DNA of 35,307 nt from a bacterium. Lineage in GTDB: Bacteria > Bacillota_I > Bacilli_A > Izemoplasmatales > UBA1188. Under the pieces are notes generated by a model. The model ran no database searches. It was given only the letters and a program-made list of their open reading frames with translations, and was not told where the DNA came from. Positions within the stretch are counted from its first letter, which is position 1, and each line of letters opens with the position of its first letter. Shown here one piece after another: positions 7,726 through 15,521 of this stretch. The translations under genes and the position numbers were made by a program. The DNA lies in assembly GCA_017960565.1 (NCBI GenBank), contig JAGCYY010000032.1, positions 1 to 35,307 of the forward strand, written 5' to 3'.

Positions 7726-9987
7726 CTAGAAGATACCTACACATTTAACCATGTAACCTGCGAAGTCTGGTAAGAATGTGTCAAGATAAGTTTGTGGATC
7801 ACCATAGTCAGGTCCCCAACCAGATACATCATAAATATCATAGTTAGCTTGATAACCGAAATCTGTGTAATAACCAGCGTAGTACCAAGCAGAGCTTGTT
7901 GAGCAAGTTACTAAGTTGATTACAACGTTACCACCAAGAACATTCTTAACTGATTGAGCGAATGCATTAGCTCTATTTAAGTATGTTGTTGAACCAGAGA
8001 AGCAAGGGAGGTCAATGTAGATTGGAGTAGTGATGTTCTTAGCACCTTTAGCAGTTACTGTAACTTCACCAGAATCTTTATCTGTCTTGAATGTTAAAGT
8101 TCCAGCTGCTACTAATGCATCAACAGCTTTGTTGTATGCAGCTACAGCAGCTTCTTCATTAAACCAACCATCGAAACCAGATGAAGCACCGATACCACCA
8201 TCAGCATCTTGATCCCATACTTTGAATGCATATCCATCAGCAGTGATTACATCTTGCATAATCTTGCCATAGAAAGTGCCAGCTGGATAAGTTTTTTCTT
8301 CACCACCAACAGTGATTGTAGTTTCATTTGGTAGAGATACGAATGTACCAGGAGTATAAGAGTTGATGAGTGAAGTTAATGCTAATTCTTCACCAACAGC
8401 TTGAGCGTTGTAAGCTTCTCTATCTAATGCGTAGCATAATGCAAGTCTGAAATCTTGTAAGCCCATTGCAGCTTTAGATACAGCTTTTTCAGAATCATTC
8501 TTATCTGAAGAAGCTTTAGAAGGGTCGTTAACGTTAGCGTATTGAGAACGGTTGATGTTGAAGAATCCCATGAATGAAGTTGCATCAGTACCACTTGTGT
8601 AATGATATGTTTCGAACCAAGATTTATCAGTTCCTTCAACTAAGTCTGCTTTAGATTGTGCTAAAGATGTTGCACTTAAACCAGCGCCTGCATAGTGACC
8701 TTCTTTCATTCCGTTGTAAGCTTTTAATGGATCTGTACCATCGTTGAATTCCCAAACGATTTCAGTGATGTTGATGTTGTCTTTGTTCCAATATTTAGGG
8801 TTAGCTTCGAAAGTGATCTTTGTTTCAGCTGTATTTTGTTTTACAAGATATGGTCCACAGTAAGCGATGTTAGCAGGAGTTTTACCATATGTGTAATCTT
8901 CAGCTTTAGCATCGAATTCAGCACCGAATTTACCACCTTGAGATGTATAATAAGCTCTACTTAATGGAGCAAATACACCATAACCGAACATAGTATCGAA
9001 GAATGAGCATGGTTCAACAAGTGTATATTCTAATGTAGTATCATTAATAGCCTTAACACCTACTTGAGCGAAATCAGTAACGTCGCCTTCGATATATTCT
9101 GTAGCATTAACGATAATGCCTTGGATTAGATATTCTAAACCACCAGCAACGTCACACATATGTTGCATACCAGCTACGAAGTCATCAGCTTTAACGTCAG
9201 CAACTTTGTTACCATCTTGGTCAACCCATTCAAGACCGCTCTTTAATGTGATAGTTACAGTTTTACCATCTTGAGATACAACTGGAAGATCAGCAGCTAG
9301 AGCTGGTTTTAATTGGTTTTCAACATCGTATTCATAAAGACCATCATAAGTATTAACGATAGCTTCAGAGTCAGCTGCTCTAGAAGTAGCGAGAACGTCC
9401 CAAGTTTGAGGGTCAGAAGAATAACCAAGTGTATAAGTGTCGTTTAGAGTGAATCCATTATCAGCTAACCAAGCTTTAGCTCTTTCTTCATAAGCGCCAG
9501 TGCCTTTAACTTCAGCGTAGATAGCTTTGAGTTCATTTCTTTGAGCTTCTGTTAATGGTTGTTCATTAACGATTAAAGCTTGATGATATCTATAGCTATC
9601 ATTTCCCCATAATGCTGGAGTGATAGAATATGGAACAACTCTTGAAATTGCATAGTTACCACCATTAGATGATAATGGTAATAAAGTACCAGATTCAATT
9701 AATTTTGCTTCTGCAACAGCCATTAATGCGAATCTCTTACCAAGATCAACGTTTTCAGCTTTAGCGAGTGCATAAGCTGCCTTGAAATCTGCATAAACTT
9801 CATTGTAAATAGCAGTTGATTCAGCAACGTAAGCTTCAAGATCAAAGTCATCTGTATCGCCAGATCCTGATGCAGTTGTAGTTACATCATCTCCACTTTT
9901 TGCAGTTGTAGTTTCATCGCCGCCTTTACAAGCAACAAGTCCAACCACGAGGAGAAGAGCAACTAATAATGATAATAATTTTTTCAT
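7726..9987 (-). CDS. oppA: Oligopeptide-binding lipoprotein OppA, apparently circularly permuted
   Basis: This is an extracytoplasmic solute-binding lipoprotein that captures peptides for OppBCDF. It has a signal peptide with lipobox VGLVAC (lipidated Cys20) and a Thr/Ser/Gly/Asp-rich linker (about 21-48). The classical start of the SBP_bac_5 fold (YTLGYSSDPQTWD, then DGLYEYD and KPALAADLPV) only begins near residue 185. The protein stops just after GDPQTYLDTF (about residue 738), where relatives continue for about 100 more residues. The missing piece appears to be at the N-terminus: residues 50-140 contain DLGKRFALMAVAEAKLIESG and TLLPL, which match the usual C-terminal region. The 753-residue length is large. 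The ribosome binding site is AAAGGAGAGA and a good promoter lies upstream. Confidence 0.9.
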   Translation of the reverse strand: MKKLLSLLVALLLVVGLVACKGGDETTTAKSGDDVTTTASGSGDTDDFDLEAYVAESTAIYNEVYADFKAAYALAKAENVDLGKRFALMAVAEAKLIESGTLLPLSSNGGNYAISRVVPYSITPALWGNDSYRYHQALIVNEQPLTEAQRNELKAIYAEVKGTGAYEERAKAWLADNGFTLNDTYTLGYSSDPQTWDVLATSRAADSEAIVNTYDGLYEYDVENQLKPALAADLPVVSQDGKTVTITLKSGLEWVDQDGNKVADVKADDFVAGMQHMCDVAGGLEYLIQGIIVNATEYIEGDVTDFAQVGVKAINDTTLEYTLVEPCSFFDTMFGYGVFAPLSRAYYTSQGGKFGAEFDAKAEDYTYGKTPANIAYCGPYLVKQNTAETKITFEANPKYWNKDNINITEIVWEFNDGTDPLKAYNGMKEGHYAGAGLSATSLAQSKADLVEGTDKSWFETYHYTSGTDATSFMGFFNINRSQYANVNDPSKASSDKNDSEKAVSKAAMGLQDFRLALCYALDREAYNAQAVGEELALTSLINSYTPGTFVSLPNETTITVGGEEKTYPAGTFYGKIMQDVITADGYAFKVWDQDADGGIGASSGFDGWFNEEAAVAAYNKAVDALVAAGTLTFKTDKDSGEVTVTAKGAKNITTPIYIDLPCFSGSTTYLNRANAFAQSVKNVLGGNVVINLVTCSTSSAWYYAGYYTDFGYQANYDIYDVSGWGPDYGDPQTYLDTFLPDFAGYMVKCVGIF

Positions 9988-10045
9988 AAATCTCTCCTTT
10001 TTGATTTTTTTGAGTTTTTAAATATTATATTAATATTTATTAGAT

Positions 10046-10074
10046 AGAATACCAAAAACAAGACCATTTTTCAA
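10046..10074 (-). promoter_or_regulatory. Promoter of the opp operon
   Basis: On the minus strand, -35 TTGAAA (10069-10074) is separated by exactly 17 bp from -10 TATTCT (10046-10051). Transcription would start about 50 nt before the oppA ATG. This is one of the best sigma-A-type promoter matches in the window. Confidence 0.65.
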
Positions 10075-10102
10075 GTATTTTTTTAAAAAATGTTGATATT
10101 AA

Positions 10103-10128
10103 ATGGCAATTTGGTGAGAACATGCCAT
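10103..10128 (-). terminator. Weak hairpin after the hydrolase/pseudouridine synthase gene
   Basis: ATGGCA (10103-10108) pairs with TGCCAT (10123-10128) around a 14-nt loop. On the minus strand only a weak TTAATATC tail follows. It lies between the stop of the fusion gene (10165) and the oppA promoter, so a terminator role is plausible but poorly supported. Confidence 0.3.
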
Positions 10129-10164
10129 CTTTTTGATTTTTTTTCTTATTTTATTCATTTTATT

Positions 10165-11475
10165 CTAACTTATATAATATGTATAGTTTTTGAAAATTCC
10201 TTTTCTTGGGCATCTTTGTAACACGTGTTTCTGTTTTGTTACAGGATGAATAAATTCTAGCTTATATGCATCAAGTCCAAGCTTATAATCAGTTCTTTCA
10301 ATCATGCTTTTATATTTGATGTCGTTGAAGATTGGATGGCCTATATTCGATAACTGAAATCTTATTTGATGGAACCTACCTGTCTCTATATATACTTTTA
10401 AAAGAGATAAGTCTTGTTTCTCATCATAATTTAATACTTTATATTTCAAAATAGCGATTTTTCCATCTTCACTACTATAAGCAATCTTCTTTCCTTCGTC
10501 TTTAGAAATATAGTCAACCAAAGTATCTTCTTCTTTTTGAAGCTTTCCATAGACGACTGCAAGATAAGTCTTTATTGGTCTCATTTCGTTTAATCTTTTA
10601 GATGCTTTTGAAGTTTTAGAAAAAATCATAAGTCCTGACACATTCCTATCGAGTCTTTGGATTAATCCTAGATACACGTTACCTGGTTTATTATATTTAA
10701 TCTTAAGATATTTTTTTGTAAGCGATAGAATATCAGCGTCTTTTGATTCATCTTCTTGTGATAATATTCCTGCTTCTTTTTCGACTACTATCACTTGACT
10801 ATCTTCGTAATATACATTAATAGATAATTCATTTTCAATAATTTTATATAGTTCCTCTTGATTTTTGAAAGGAATGAAATGATCAGCACTAGGAATAATA
10901 TAGAGAGCGGAATTTGTGAATGATTCAGCAATCAATTCTAAATGGTCTTTTCTTATTAAATCATTTTCACCACCGATTATTATCGCTCTTGCGCTAACTT
11001 TTCTTAAATCATCTTTATCGATGTTAGGTTCTTCTAAGCATAATTTTGAATAGATAGATTTTGTTTCAAGATAATCTTGTTTAAGATATTCAATGCATTT
11101 AGAAGTCAAACCTTCAGGCGACAAATTTGGACCAATCAAAAATAATTTATCGATGTTATCACATTCTAGCGACATCAAGATTCCAACAATTGCACCATCT
11201 GAAAAACCGATTATAGAATATCTATCGATGTTTTCATCTTTGACAAATAGTTCAATATCATTTTTGATAGTGTCATATGTGAGAATTGAAAATGATGATT
11301 TTCCATGACATCTTGAATCTATAAAATATAAAGAATAATCTTGTAATTTATCAAAGAAGAAAGCAAATGTGTCTAAATTTTCACCATTGCCATGTAGAAA
11401 AAGGAGGGGATAACCCTCCATATTTCCAAAATGTTCATAGTTTAAACTAATACCATTTTCTAAGACTTTGATCAT
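10165..11475 (-). CDS. Alpha/beta hydrolase fused to RluA-type pseudouridine synthase
   Basis: One uninterrupted frame of 436 residues encodes two domains. Residues 1-217 form an alpha/beta hydrolase: oxyanion-type LHGNGEN at 27-33, nucleophile elbow GFSDG with Ser92, and likely acid and base Asp172 (GGENDLI) and His199 (SADHF). Residues 218-436 form an RluA-family RNA pseudouridine synthase: the YYEDSQVIVVEK start, catalytic Asp276 in QRLDRNVSG (the usual His before RLD is Gln273), and GRFHQIRFQLSNIGHPI near the end. There is no S4 RNA-binding domain; the hydrolase takes its place. The synthase half would isomerise uridine in rRNA or tRNA, while the hydrolase substrate is unknown. The gene starts 2 bp after the CvpA-like gene and is probably co-transcribed with it. 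Confidence 0.88.
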   Translation of the reverse strand: MIKVLENGISLNYEHFGNMEGYPLLFLHGNGENLDTFAFFFDKLQDYSLYFIDSRCHGKSSFSILTYDTIKNDIELFVKDENIDRYSIIGFSDGAIVGILMSLECDNIDKLFLIGPNLSPEGLTSKCIEYLKQDYLETKSIYSKLCLEEPNIDKDDLRKVSARAIIIGGENDLIRKDHLELIAESFTNSALYIIPSADHFIPFKNQEELYKIIENELSINVYYEDSQVIVVEKEAGILSQEDESKDADILSLTKKYLKIKYNKPGNVYLGLIQRLDRNVSGLMIFSKTSKASKRLNEMRPIKTYLAVVYGKLQKEEDTLVDYISKDEGKKIAYSSEDGKIAILKYKVLNYDEKQDLSLLKVYIETGRFHQIRFQLSNIGHPIFNDIKYKSMIERTDYKLGLDAYKLEFIHPVTKQKHVLQRCPRKGIFKNYTYYIS

Positions 11476-11477
11476 TA

Positions 11478-12668
11478 TTAAGCTTCTTGGAATAACTTCA
11501 TTATTCTATTGTAGTCTTCTTGACTTAAATCACCAGATGTAACCTTGTCTTGAAGACTATCAGAAATTTGATCGACATAATCACTACCAACATCTTTTAA
11601 TAATCCTGGATTTGCTTCAGCGACTGCAAGAACAAGTTCTGAATCAACTGCAGCATCTGTGAATTTTTCGATATTTTCTTGAGTTAATTCACCATCATCT
11701 CTAACTACGACTGCTAGATCTTTAACAGCGATGAAGATTTCTGCTTCATTGCTTAAATCAACATCAGTTAGATCGATATTAGCTTCAGGAATGATGTCAT
11801 CAATGACACCTGAGATCATTTCTTTAACTGTTTCTGAATCTTCAAGATTTGAGAAGATTTCTCTGATTTCATCATCGTCAAGTTGAGCGAATGTTTCAAA
11901 GACATCTTGACTACTATCACTGCTTCCGCTTTGCATTACAGAGGCAAGTTTCATTAGTGATGGAATACTCTTGATATCATCATAAAGATATCTTTCTTCA
12001 TCACTACCTTCTTTTGTATATTTTAAAGGTTTGATTTTAACCTTTTCTAATACTTTGCTTGAGTAATCTAAGAAGAATGATGTTTTAGATTGTTCCTCGA
12101 TGAGGGCAAAAGTTTGATTGCTATTGTCTTCACTTGTATCGAGTGCAGTAGCGTTCCTTAATACTGGTGTTAATACAATTAATGGGAAGAACACTACAAT
12201 GACAGTTATAACACCTTTTAATAAACCAAAGATACCAACTGTCTTAAACGCGGTGCGTTTAGGTCTTCTTGCGAAGAATATTAATGTTAGTAAGTTACCA
12301 ACTAGTGGAATTACGATAATAGATCCGAGAGCAAGCACCCAGAAACATGCCATCTTAAGAATACCACCAACGAGTGCATTCACTGAATCAGCAGGAATAT
12401 TAAGCCCTGAAGATTGAATCGTCTCAGAGATAAATCTTTCTATAAATATAGCTAGTGTTTCTCCGTCAGCCTGTCCAATATCAAATGGAATGATTGAAGC
12501 AGGTGTACTAGATACTAAACCTACAAATTGATCTACTAAAAAATAAGCTAGGAAAAAGGCAATCAACATGAATAGAAATGAAAAAATCTTTCTTGGGGCC
12601 TTTCCCATAAATCCAAAAATGAAACTTATAGCGATTATTGCGATAAATGCAATATCAAAATAACTCAT
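11478..12668 (-). CDS. CvpA-family membrane protein (396 aa)
   Basis: The N-terminal 175 residues contain four hydrophobic segments (about 2-20, 28-48, 105-133, 148-172) in the pattern of CvpA (colicin V production) proteins: FDIAFIAIIAISFIFGFMGK at the start, and the 'F..G..KG' turn seen here as VGIFGLLKGV. The remaining 220 residues are acidic and hydrophilic and predicted to be outside or peripheral; they hold several Asp/Glu-rich helical stretches (for example QLDDDEIREIFSNLED). Bacterial CvpA proteins are usually about 160-200 residues, so the long acidic tail is an extension. Function is uncertain; relatives are linked to envelope maintenance. The ribosome binding site is a strong AGAGGAGG 9-10 nt before the ATG. 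Confidence 0.7.
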   Translation of the reverse strand: MSYFDIAFIAIIAISFIFGFMGKAPRKIFSFLFMLIAFFLAYFLVDQFVGLVSSTPASIIPFDIGQADGETLAIFIERFISETIQSSGLNIPADSVNALVGGILKMACFWVLALGSIIVIPLVGNLLTLIFFARRPKRTAFKTVGIFGLLKGVITVIVVFFPLIVLTPVLRNATALDTSEDNSNQTFALIEEQSKTSFFLDYSSKVLEKVKIKPLKYTKEGSDEERYLYDDIKSIPSLMKLASVMQSGSSDSSQDVFETFAQLDDDEIREIFSNLEDSETVKEMISGVIDDIIPEANIDLTDVDLSNEAEIFIAVKDLAVVVRDDGELTQENIEKFTDAAVDSELVLAVAEANPGLLKDVGSDYVDQISDSLQDKVTSGDLSQEDYNRIMKLFQEA

Positions 12669-12705
12669 TTTCTTCTACCTCCTCTTTTTTAAGACATAAT
12701 ATCTT

Positions 12706-12735
12706 GAATATTGTTTATTGTATTATACAATATTC
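12706..12735 (-). promoter_or_regulatory. Promoter region of the CvpA-like gene with nested palindromes
   Basis: The -10 hexamer TATAAT (12722-12727 on the minus strand) sits in the centre of a perfect 15-bp palindrome ATTGTAT-T-ATACAAT (12717-12731). It shares bases with a second inverted pair, GAATATTG (12706-12713) and CAATATTC (12728-12735). The -35 box is poor (TCTACA-like, 19-bp spacing). A repressor operator over the -10 box is a reasonable reading; AT-rich sequence makes chance palindromes more likely. Confidence 0.45.
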
Positions 12736-12803
12736 TTTTAAGATTTTGTAGAAATATTTACTAACTTATGCAAAGTGTGATAAATAAGTGTATAAAAATA
12801 TAT

Positions 12804-13376
12804 CTATTCTTCACTCTTTTTTAAACCAAAACTTAAGATTCTATTCATTGAAATAAATAAAATTATTGCAAGAAGAGTTGTCAATAAGACATAACTCCCA
12901 TTATAGATTAAAGATGCATAGAAACTTTCAGCAAATTCATTAAATCCAGTCCAACTATACCAAAGTAAAACGCCAGATGTTGTATGAGATATGAGTCTTA
13001 TTATTCCACAAAGAACTAATACAAGAGAACCTTTGATTCTCTTATTTAAAGTGTTTGTGAATAATGATGCAATACCATAACCTACTGTGTATGGAATGAA
13101 TCTATCTAATAATATCTCTATTAAAGGATAATCTGAATAGATTTTTAACCCACCTATTAACCAAGCAAGTAACCAGTATAATGTCGCACCAAGAAAACCA
13201 TATTTTGGTCCTCTTCTAAGTCCAATTAAACATATTGGAAGCATCGCAAGATCGATTGTTCCACCTTCAAAGAAATTTAAAAATGGAATAATGTCTGATA
13301 AAAATTTTAAGGCAAGTCCAAGTGCCACAAATACTGCAGTCTCTGTAAGAGATCTAACTGTTTCATTTGATTTCAT
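12804..13376 (-). CDS. thiT: Thiamine-specific ECF transporter S-component ThiT
   Basis: This is the substrate-binding membrane subunit of an energy-coupling-factor importer for thiamine. Its 190 residues hold about six hydrophobic segments. ThiT-like features include GLALKFLSDIIPF, the LPICLIGLRRGPKYGFLGA turn and a Trp-rich stretch YWLLAWLIGG. The decisive evidence is regulatory: a TPP riboswitch with its own terminator immediately precedes the gene. The ATPase and T-component needed for transport are not in this window and are presumably shared with other S-components. The start is set by AAGGAG 8 nt before the ATG. Confidence 0.88.
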   Translation of the reverse strand: MKSNETVRSLTETAVFVALGLALKFLSDIIPFLNFFEGGTIDLAMLPICLIGLRRGPKYGFLGATLYWLLAWLIGGLKIYSDYPLIEILLDRFIPYTVGYGIASLFTNTLNKRIKGSLVLVLCGIIRLISHTTSGVLLWYSWTGFNEFAESFYASLIYNGSYVLLTTLLAIILFISMNRILSFGLKKSEE

Positions 13377-13400
13377 AAACTATTCTCCTTGAGTATGATA

Positions 13401-13431
13401 TTAAAAAGGGACCACAATTGAGGTCCCTTTT
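13401..13431 (-). terminator. Riboswitch-controlled intrinsic terminator before thiT
   Basis: AAAAGGGACC (13404-13413) pairs with GGTCCCTTTT (13422-13431) around an 8-nt loop, and on the minus strand a U run (TTTTTAA) follows. It lies between the TPP aptamer and the thiT ribosome binding site, which implies control by premature termination: thiamine pyrophosphate bound, terminator formed, thiT off. Confidence 0.85.
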
Positions 13432-13452
13432 ATACATAAATAAAATATAGAA

Positions 13453-13530
13453 GTTCCCTCCGCTAGCATTGCCTAGATCAGGTTATGGGTCGTAGATTAA
13501 TCTACCTCTCAGCCTATAACTCAGCTCCCC
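13453..13530 (-). ncRNA. TPP riboswitch (THI element)
   Basis: Read on the minus strand, the segment starts GGGGAGCTGAG, contains the conserved pyrimidine-sensing CTGAGA (13507-13512), and ends with the pyrophosphate-sensing half: ACCTGATCTAGG, then CAATGCTAGCGGAGGGA (13455-13483). These are the hallmark sequences of the TPP riboswitch. It sits in the 31-nt-plus leader between the transketolase stop and thiT, followed by an intrinsic terminator. Confidence 0.95.
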
Positions 13531-13544
13531 TTTTTATTATCTTT

Positions 13545-13573
13545 ATTATATACCTATTATTTTATTTTTTTAA
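13545..13573 (-). promoter_or_regulatory. Candidate promoter of the TPP riboswitch/thiT transcript
   Basis: A perfect -10 TATAAT (13545-13550) lies 14 nt upstream of the aptamer's first base, with a weak -35 TTAAAA (13568-13573) at 17-bp spacing that overlaps the end of the transketolase gene. Start would be near 13537. Read-through from the suf-tkt operon is an alternative source of the transcript. Confidence 0.45.
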
Positions 13574-15505
13574 TATTTCTTTAAAACATTCAGAAACTTT
13601 TTCTTTTGTGAATCCAAGATATGGTATTACATCATTACAGTTGCCAGATGCTCCAAATCTATTTATGCCATAAACATAATCAGCATAGCCATAAAGTCCA
13701 TATGGAGATGCCATCTCTAAGAATAATGATGGGATGTTTCTTGGAATGATAGCTTCTTTTGTTTTAGAATCTAATCTGTCGAAGAGATTTGTAGATATCA
13801 TTTCGACAACTCTTACTGGAATACCTTCTTCCATTAATAAATCTTTTGTCTTGAGGGCAAGAGATACTTCAGATCCACTCGCAACAATAGTGCCTTTAGC
13901 ATTCTTGTTTTCATATCTTACGAATGCACCATTCTTAAATTCTTTATCACTAACATCATCTAATAGATCAAGATTTTGTCTTGTGAGGCATAATACTGAT
14001 GGTCTATTTTTATCGTTCATCATATATTTAACAGCTTGTACAGTTGTTTTAGCATCACTTGGTCTAAATACATTGATATTTGGAATAGAACGGAGAGATG
14101 CAAGTTGCTCGATTGGTTCATGTGTTGGGCCATCTTCACCAACTGCGACTGAATCATGAGTAAAGACAAATTCTGATGGAATTCCCATTAAGGCAGCCAT
14201 ACGTATTGCTGGCTTCATGTAATCAGAGAATACAAAGAAGGCACCAGTCATACTTCTTACATGATGAAGTGTTAGACCATTTGTGATAGCGCCCATCGCA
14301 TGTTCTCTAACACCATAATTGATATTTCTTCCGAGTCTATTATCAATGTCGTAACTTCCATCTAAGCCTTTGACATTTGTTGAGGCTGTTAAGTCAGCAC
14401 TTCCTGCCACAAATGAACCATAATGTTTAGAGATAATGTTTATGATTGCGCCGATTGTTTTTCTAGTAGCCTCATTCTTATATTCAAAGCCTTCAAACAT
14501 ATTGTCACTAAGTGTATAATCATCATTTAAGACTTTTGTGAATTCTAAGAATTCAGTAGGATATTTTGTTTTATATTCTTTTAATGATTTTTTCCATTTG
14601 TTGTAGAGTCTTGTGTTCTTATTTAAAGCACTTCTATAATCGAGATATACATCATCATCTACTGTGAATGGCTCATTAGTATATCCTAGATTTTGTTTTA
14701 ATACTTCCATACCAGCTTTATCAAGTGGGGCACCATGAGATTTGCTCATGTTGGCAACTGGAGATCCAAAACCGATAATTGTATGACATTCTACGATAGA
14801 TGGTAAATCACTCTTTTTAGCTTTTTTGATGGCTTTTTTAACTTCATCTAGATTTTCTGGATCAGAAACACTTAAATAATTAAAGCCAAGAGATTTGAAA
14901 TATTCTTTAGGATTATTGATGCCACCAGCATTTTTAACTGGTCCATCAAGTTGAATTCTATTAGAATCAAATAAGATGATTAATTTATTGAGTTTCAATC
15001 TACCTATTAATGATAATGCTTCAAGAGTAACACCTTCTTGAAGATCACCATCACCACATTCAACATATGTATAGTGATCGATTAATTTAATATCCTCTTT
15101 GTTGAATCTTGCGGCAAGCATTGTTTCTGCGATTGCCATACCAGCTGCCATCGCTATACCTTGACCGAGTGGCCCACTAGTTGAATCGATTCCTTCTGTA
15201 TGCTTGTATTCAGGGTGACCTGGAGTTAATGAACCAAGTTTTCTAAATTTAGTTAAATCTTCCATTGAAACCTTATAACCAAAAAGATGAAGAAGGGCAT
15301 AAAGCATACTTGAAGCGTGACCTGATGCGAGAATGAAACGATCCCTATCAAACCAATCAGGACATTTTGGTGTAATCTTTAAAAAATCATGCCATAGTGT
15401 ATATGCGATAGGCGCAAATCCTAATACAACACCAGGATGGCCACTGTTAGCAGCGTTTATTTCATCCATCGCAAGCATTCTTAATGTGTTTACTGACTTA
15501 TTCAT
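13562..15505 (-). CDS. tkt: Transketolase
   Basis: This thiamine-pyrophosphate enzyme of the non-oxidative pentose phosphate pathway transfers two-carbon ketol units between sugar phosphates. At 647 aa it is close to the family norm of about 660. Visible motifs are SGHPG (21-25), SGHASSMLYALLHLFGY (61-77), SGPLGQG (110-116), the TPP/metal motif GDGDLQEG (151-158), the Pyr-domain GSADLTASTN, the RNINYGVREHAMGAITNG segment, and the THDSVAVGEDGPTHEPIEQL signature. It starts 16 bp after sufB with an AGAAAGGA ribosome binding site, so it is probably the last gene of the suf transcript. It is directly followed by the TPP riboswitch of thiT, which imports its cofactor precursor. Confidence 0.97.
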   Translation of the reverse strand: MNKSVNTLRMLAMDEINAANSGHPGVVLGFAPIAYTLWHDFLKITPKCPDWFDRDRFILASGHASSMLYALLHLFGYKVSMEDLTKFRKLGSLTPGHPEYKHTEGIDSTSGPLGQGIAMAAGMAIAETMLAARFNKEDIKLIDHYTYVECGDGDLQEGVTLEALSLIGRLKLNKLIILFDSNRIQLDGPVKNAGGINNPKEYFKSLGFNYLSVSDPENLDEVKKAIKKAKKSDLPSIVECHTIIGFGSPVANMSKSHGAPLDKAGMEVLKQNLGYTNEPFTVDDDVYLDYRSALNKNTRLYNKWKKSLKEYKTKYPTEFLEFTKVLNDDYTLSDNMFEGFEYKNEATRKTIGAIINIISKHYGSFVAGSADLTASTNVKGLDGSYDIDNRLGRNINYGVREHAMGAITNGLTLHHVRSMTGAFFVFSDYMKPAIRMAALMGIPSEFVFTHDSVAVGEDGPTHEPIEQLASLRSIPNINVFRPSDAKTTVQAVKYMMNDKNRPSVLCLTRQNLDLLDDVSDKEFKNGAFVRYENKNAKGTIVASGSEVSLALKTKDLLMEEGIPVRVVEMISTNLFDRLDSKTKEAIIPRNIPSLFLEMASPYGLYGYADYVYGINRFGASGNCNDVIPYLGFTKEKVSECFKEILKK

Positions 15506-15521
15506 AAATTAATCCTTTCTA

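Noticed and set aside
7726-7740. Premature stop truncating OppA
   Set aside because: No continuation of the usual C-terminus exists in any downstream frame, and the missing segment appears at the N-terminus instead.
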